A stretch of DNA of 64,000 nt from Streptomyces sp. F63 (GTDB lineage Bacteria > Actinomycetota > Actinomycetes > Streptomycetales > Streptomycetaceae), in assembly GCF_018070345.1 (NCBI RefSeq), contig NZ_JAGPXX010000011.1:62001-126000 (forward strand), written 5' to 3'. Positions within the stretch are counted from its first letter, which is position 1. The number at the start of each line of letters is the position of its first letter. The notes under the pieces are model-generated. The model searched no databases and was not told where the DNA came from. It saw only the letters and a program-made list of their open reading frames with translations. Both the position numbers and the translations under genes were made by a program. Positions 60,507 to 64,000 of this stretch are shown one piece after another.

Positions 60507-61472
60507 CTACCTCAGTGCGCTGAGTCCCGGCACGAAGGCGAGCAGCAGCGGCACCACCGGGACGAGCGCGGCGGCGGCCGTCAGCCGCAGCCGGCGGCCG
60601 GGGCTCAGCCGCGGACGGGCCGACAGCAGCCGGTTCACCCGGTCGGGGACCTGCGCCAGCGGCGTCGGGACGGGTCCGAACACGCCCCGGTCCTCGTTGA
60701 GTTCGACCAGCGCCAGAGCGGTCGTCAGCCGCCCGTGGCGGCGTGAGGCGACGTCATCGGCCGCCAGTTCGACCAGCCGGTGCACCTCGTCCCGGAAGGA
60801 GGCGAAGACCGGCACCCGCGGAAAGCCCGCCGCCAGCGCCCCGGAGCAGTGCAGCAGCCAGTCGTGGTGTGCCCGCGCGTGGCCCTGTTCGTGGGCCAGG
60901 ACGGCGTCCAGCCGGCGGCCGCCCAGCCGTCGCAGTGCCGCCGTGGTGATGACGAGCCGCGGTGTCGTGCCCGGCAGCCACCAGGCATCCGGGCGGTCGC
61001 TCTCCAGGACGAGGAGACGGTCCCCGGGCTCCGGGGCGTTCGGGGGCGCCTCGTCGAGGGAGGGCTCGCCGGGGAGCCGCGGGGAGCGCGCGAGCAGCTC
61101 CGCGCGCCGCTGCCTGCGCTCCGTACGGGCCCTGCGCACCTCGCGGGCGAGCATCACCGCGCTCCACAGCCCGGCGCCGGCCAGCGCGGCCGCCACCGCC
61201 CCGGCCCACGGCCCGTACGCGCCGAAGGCGTAGGCCTCGACCACGCCGTGCGGCGCCGGGGCGAAGACATGGCCGCGCACGAGCTCCCAGGCGGCGGAGC
61301 CGGTGAGCGCCATCGCGAGCACGGCGCACAGCAGCACGGCCGCCACGACGCACTGCCAGACCCAGAGGGCGACCACCGGCTCCCGGTCCGGCCACTGGGC
61401 ACGCCGCAGCAGCCGGGGGGCCAGGGCCGCGGTGAGCCCGCCGAGGACGATCAGCGCGAGCGGGAGCATCAT
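60507..61472 (-). CDS. M56-family membrane zinc metallopeptidase (BlaR1-like)
   Basis: The 321-aa protein from ATG 61472 has four or five membrane segments, a cytosolic loop rich in Arg/Glu, and the zinc motif AHEQGHARAHHDW near residue 190 (HExxH), with the third ligand Glu probably in LVELAADDVASR near 233. M56 peptidases usually cleave BlaI/MecI-type repressors encoded next to them; no such repressor adjoins it here. The next gene upstream on the strand is a DUF5134 membrane protein. Confidence 0.85.
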   Translation of the reverse strand: MMLPLALIVLGGLTAALAPRLLRRAQWPDREPVVALWVWQCVVAAVLLCAVLAMALTGSAAWELVRGHVFAPAPHGVVEAYAFGAYGPWAGAVAAALAGAGLWSAVMLAREVRRARTERRQRRAELLARSPRLPGEPSLDEAPPNAPEPGDRLLVLESDRPDAWWLPGTTPRLVITTAALRRLGGRRLDAVLAHEQGHARAHHDWLLHCSGALAAGFPRVPVFASFRDEVHRLVELAADDVASRRHGRLTTALALVELNEDRGVFGPVPTPLAQVPDRVNRLLSARPRLSPGRRLRLTAAAALVPVVPLLLAFVPGLSALR

Positions 61473-61588
61473 GGCCGCCAGCCTACGAGCGCAGGGCATC
61501 CGGTGCGTACGGCCCCGGGCGGGGAGTGACGCACACCACGGGCCCGGGTCCGGGCGCGGCGGGTGGAAGGGGCGCCACCGCCCTCCTC

Positions 61589-62272
61589 TCAGAGCGCCAT
61601 CAGCATGGCGGCCATGGCCATCGCCATCACCAGCCGGGAGACGGCAAGCGGCTCCGCGGGCCCGGCACCGCCGCGGCCGCTCTCCGGCGCGCCCCCGCAC
61701 ACCTCCCCGGCGGCCGCACCCGGACCTTCCGGGCCGCCGCCCGCCGGGGCCGCCCCGGGGACGCCGGCCGGGACCGCGCCCCGGACCGCCTCCGCACGTG
61801 GCGCCAGCCGCAGCCCGCTCCACAGCGCGTAGAGCGCGAAGTACCCCGCGAACACCCCGGTCAGCAGCGGCGGTCCGCCGGGTCCCTGGGCGGCGGCCGC
61901 GTGCCCCGCGTGCCCCGCCGCGTGCGGTGCGGCGGACATGGCGAGCCCCATGTGGACCATCGCGGCGGAGCCCGCCGCGTGGTGGCCGTGGTGCCACCCG
62001 GCACTCCCCCCGCGCACACCGGTCGCGGCCAGGACGAGCGACACCGCACAGGAGAGGCCGAACACCCCGGCGAACGCGGCCGGCAGCCACTCCCTGCCGC
62101 TCACCGCCACGACGGGTACGGCCATCACCGCCATGCCGAGCCCCATCAGCGTCTCGCCCCCCGCCTCCGCGCGCCGTGCGGCCGGACCGGCGCGCATCCG
62201 CAGCAGGCCGTGGACGGCGCACGCTCCGCAGAGAGCGGTCAGCAGCCAGCCGATGAGCGGTGGTCCGTGCAC
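61589..62272 (-). CDS. DUF5134-like membrane protein
   Basis: The 227-aa protein from GTG 62272 (GGAGGT 6 nt upstream) has about six hydrophobic segments. A His-rich luminal stretch GWHHGHHAAGSAAMVHMGLAM near residues 92-112 and AAPHAAGHAGHAAAA follow, and a Gly/Pro-rich loop precedes the last Met-rich helix (VMAMAMAAMLMAL). His and Met clusters suggest metal contact, possibly copper. It lies 116 bp upstream of the M56 peptidase gene, possibly in one operon. Confidence 0.72.
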   Translation of the reverse strand: MHGPPLIGWLLTALCGACAVHGLLRMRAGPAARRAEAGGETLMGLGMAVMAVPVVAVSGREWLPAAFAGVFGLSCAVSLVLAATGVRGGSAGWHHGHHAAGSAAMVHMGLAMSAAPHAAGHAGHAAAAQGPGGPPLLTGVFAGYFALYALWSGLRLAPRAEAVRGAVPAGVPGAAPAGGGPEGPGAAAGEVCGGAPESGRGGAGPAEPLAVSRLVMAMAMAAMLMAL

Positions 62273-62490
62273 GGTGCACCTCCCCGTTGCCGGTACGCCC
62301 GGAGGCTGCCCGGCGGCGATGCCGGGCACGGGAGCGCACCAGGGCAGCCACGGGCGCACCGGGGGGCGCGCGGCGCGCGGAGGGGCGCCGGACGGGAACG
62401 CGCACGGGAAGCGGGAAGGCGGTGCGCGGACGGGGCCGGCGGTCTCCGCGCCCGGTCCGCGAGCGCTGTGCCCTGCGCCCGCCGTCCGCG

Positions 62491-62883
62491 TCAGATGCCC
62501 GGCCGGTACCGCATCGGGTGGTCGGCGGGGATCTCGACCACGCAGATCCGCACACCGTCGGGGTCGGCGATCCACATCTCGATCAGCCCCCAGGGCTCCC
62601 TCACCGGCGGCCGCAGGATCTCCACGCCCCGGGCGGACAGTTCCCGGTGGGCCGCGGCGGCGTCCCCGACCTGCAGCCACAATCGCAGGCCGGGCGCGGG
62701 AGGGGTCTCGGAGCGCCCGGAGACCTCCAGGAAGCCGCCGCCGAGGAAGTAGACCGTGCCGCGCTCGGTCCCCGTCCCGAACTCCCGGTGGACGGCGAGC
62801 CCGAGGTCCTCTCCGTAGAAGGCCCGGGACCGGTCGGGGTCGGTGGGACACACCAGGATCCGGCTGCTCAGTACATGCACCAT
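62491..62883 (-). CDS. VOC-fold (glyoxalase/bleomycin-resistance-like) protein
   Basis: This 130-aa protein has two beta-alpha-beta-beta-beta modules. Module one has ILVCPTDPDRSRAFYGEDLGL at residues 9-29. Module two has LWLQVGDAAAAHRELSARG and ends in GLIEMWIADPDGVRICVVE, where Glu is the typical metal ligand. ATG 62883 was preferred over 62901. It is divergent from the GNAT gene. The substrate is unknown. Confidence 0.85.
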   Translation of the reverse strand: MVHVLSSRILVCPTDPDRSRAFYGEDLGLAVHREFGTGTERGTVYFLGGGFLEVSGRSETPPAPGLRLWLQVGDAAAAHRELSARGVEILRPPVREPWGLIEMWIADPDGVRICVVEIPADHPMRYRPGI

Positions 62884-62984
62884 GCCGGTGACCCTACGCA
62901 CCGCCGGGACCGCTGTCGGGGCTTCCGGCGCGCTTGCTAGCCTCGACGGAGCCTGCGGGCCCGTACGAGAGAAGGCGCACGCCC

Positions 62985-63548
62985 ATGGACCAGCTCACCG
63001 GAACCACCGCCCCCCGCCCCGCCGACCGGCTCCTGTTCCGCACGGCGGCCGAGGCGGACGTGCCCGCGCTGGTCGGGCTGGTCGAGTCCGCGTACCGCGG
63101 CGAGGCCAGCCGCGCCGGCTGGACCACCGAGGCCGATCTGCTGGAGGGGCAGCGCACCGACCCGGAGGGGGTCGCGGAGGTGGTGACGGGCGCGGACAGC
63201 CGGATGCTCGTCGCCGAGCGGGACGGCGCCCTCGTCGCCTGCTGCCAGCTGGAGCGCCGCGGCGACATCGCCTACTTCGGCATGTTCGCCGTCCGCCCCC
63301 TCCTCCAGGGGGAGGGGCTGGGCCGGGTGGTGCTCGCCGAGGCGGAGCGGACCGCGCGGGAGGAGTGGGGAGCGCGGGAGATGCAGATGACGGTGATCAC
63401 GGCCCGGGAGGACCTCATCGCCTGGTACGTGCGGCGCGGGTACCGCCGCACCGGCCGTACCAGCCCCTTCCCGTACGGGGACGAGCGCTTCGGCATTCCG
63501 CGGCGCGACGATCTCCGCTTCGAACTGCTGGTGAAGCCCCTCCGCTGA
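62985..63548 (+). CDS. GNAT-family N-acetyltransferase
   Basis: The 187-aa protein has the acetyl-CoA-binding motif at FGMFAVRPLLQGEGLGRVVLAEAE (about residues 95-118, with the Q/RxxGxG/A loop QGEGLG) and the terminal YVRRGYRRTG near 148. GAGAGAAGG lies 8 nt before the ATG. It is divergent from the VOC gene. The substrate, perhaps an amine, antibiotic or peptide, cannot be told. Confidence 0.85.
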   Translation: MDQLTGTTAPRPADRLLFRTAAEADVPALVGLVESAYRGEASRAGWTTEADLLEGQRTDPEGVAEVVTGADSRMLVAERDGALVACCQLERRGDIAYFGMFAVRPLLQGEGLGRVVLAEAERTAREEWGAREMQMTVITAREDLIAWYVRRGYRRTGRTSPFPYGDERFGIPRRDDLRFELLVKPLR

Positions 63549-63594
63549 GTGCGCCGCGCCCGCGCCCGTGCCGGGGCCGGGGCGGGCGTCCCGC

Positions 63595-64000
63595 TCAGGC
63601 GGTGAACCGGCAGGTCCGCTTGATCTCGGGGAAGTCGGTGGTGCCGCCGTCGAGGCCGAGGGCCCGGGCGAGCCGCAGATGGTCCTGGGTGTTGACGGTC
63701 CAGCCGATGACCCGGAGATCGGCCTCGCGGGCCTTCTCGACGGTCTCCAGGGTCAGCCGGCGGATGTTGAGCACCAGCGTCTTCGCGCCGACGGCCACCG
63801 CCCGGCCGACGACCTCGGGACCGTAGCGGCTGGCGACGAGGGCGGTGCGGACGCCGGGCACCAGTCCGGTGATCTCCAGCAGGGCCTCGTCGTGGAAGGA
63901 GAGCACCTCCACCCGGGCGGCGAGGTCGCGGCGGTTCATCACCTCGGCCAGGGCGCGGGCCGCCGCCACATCCTTGATCTCGGCCTGCAGGGGGGCGCGG
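63595..64000 (-). CDS. glycerophosphodiester phosphodiesterase, C-terminal part (cut by window edge)
   Basis: The frame runs off the right edge, so only about 135 C-terminal residues are seen. The visible start AEIKDVAAARALAE contains the catalytic-site EIK motif of GDPD proteins. VEVLSFHDEALL, VIGWTVNTQDHLRLARALGLDGGTTDFPE and the end RTCRFTA fit the TIM-barrel C-terminus. The enzyme hydrolyses glycerophosphodiesters to sn-glycerol 3-phosphate. The N-terminal half lies beyond the window. Confidence 0.82.
   Translation of the reverse strand, partial: RAPLQAEIKDVAAARALAEVMNRRDLAARVEVLSFHDEALLEITGLVPGVRTALVASRYGPEVVGRAVAVGAKTLVLNIRRLTLETVEKAREADLRVIGWTVNTQDHLRLARALGLDGGTTDFPEIKRTCRFTA

Overview
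The window is a high-GC actinobacterial chromosome segment, almost certainly Streptomyces. Third codon positions are strongly G/C, GTG starts and ATGA stop/start overlaps are common, and gene types such as LC7/roadblock, DUF6397, tandem-domain regulators and a Streptomyces-type xylose isomerase fit that genus. I see no tRNA or rRNA gene, insertion sequence, phage gene or CRISPR array. About 67 protein genes can be supported, with one cut by the right edge.

Left third (1-25 kb): a catabolic block for plant-derived compounds. A MarR-controlled cluster (MFS importer, SDR dehydrogenase, amidohydrolase-fold enzyme, acyl-CoA ligase, MaoC hydratase) has the gene set of actinobacterial cou/phd p-hydroxycinnamate clusters, whose expected product is 4-hydroxybenzoate. 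About 11 kb further right lies pcaI-pcaJ-pcaH-pcaG-pcaB-pcaD-pobA, which takes 4-hydroxybenzoate through protocatechuate towards 3-oxoadipyl-CoA, beside a tandem-domain IclR regulator. The carboxymuconolactone decarboxylase (pcaC) and the thiolase (pcaF) are not in the window. Between these blocks lie a PaaX-type regulator, a Tat-exported latex-clearing protein (Lcp, rubber oxygenase) with a tandem-domain TetR regulator, a PadR/HAAS-type pair with clear operators, an aldehyde dehydrogenase with its GAF-type regulator, and a PIG-L deacetylase.

Middle (25-45 kb): xylB-ROK and xylA diverge from a short AT-rich promoter region. They are followed by a secreted tannase/feruloyl-esterase-like hydrolase, uncharacterised Streptomyces proteins, two stand-alone LC7/roadblock proteins, a DUF6397 protein, a Ski2-like RNA helicase, a membrane metal-dependent hydrolase, an asymmetric two-gene ABC exporter, an L,D-transpeptidase lipoprotein and a one-gene ABC exporter.

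Right third (45-64 kb): mixed housekeeping and accessory genes. These are a flavin monooxygenase, YjbQ, an Lrp regulator with a 23-bp operator beside a FUSC aromatic-acid exporter, a degenerate CbiX-like protein, an N-acetylglucosamine-kinase-like protein, ung, a BNR-repeat protein, an ArsR-controlled old yellow enzyme, a DUF305 lipoprotein divergent from an LVIVD-repeat exoprotein, TetR, HAD, PAP2, M56 peptidase, DUF5134, VOC and GNAT genes, and a truncated glycerophosphodiester phosphodiesterase.

Taken together, xylose use, an esterase-like exoenzyme, a hydroxycinnamate side-chain pathway, the protocatechuate branch and a polyisoprene oxygenase suggest a soil saprophyte region specialised for plant polymers. 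The functional linkage is inference from gene content, not proof.
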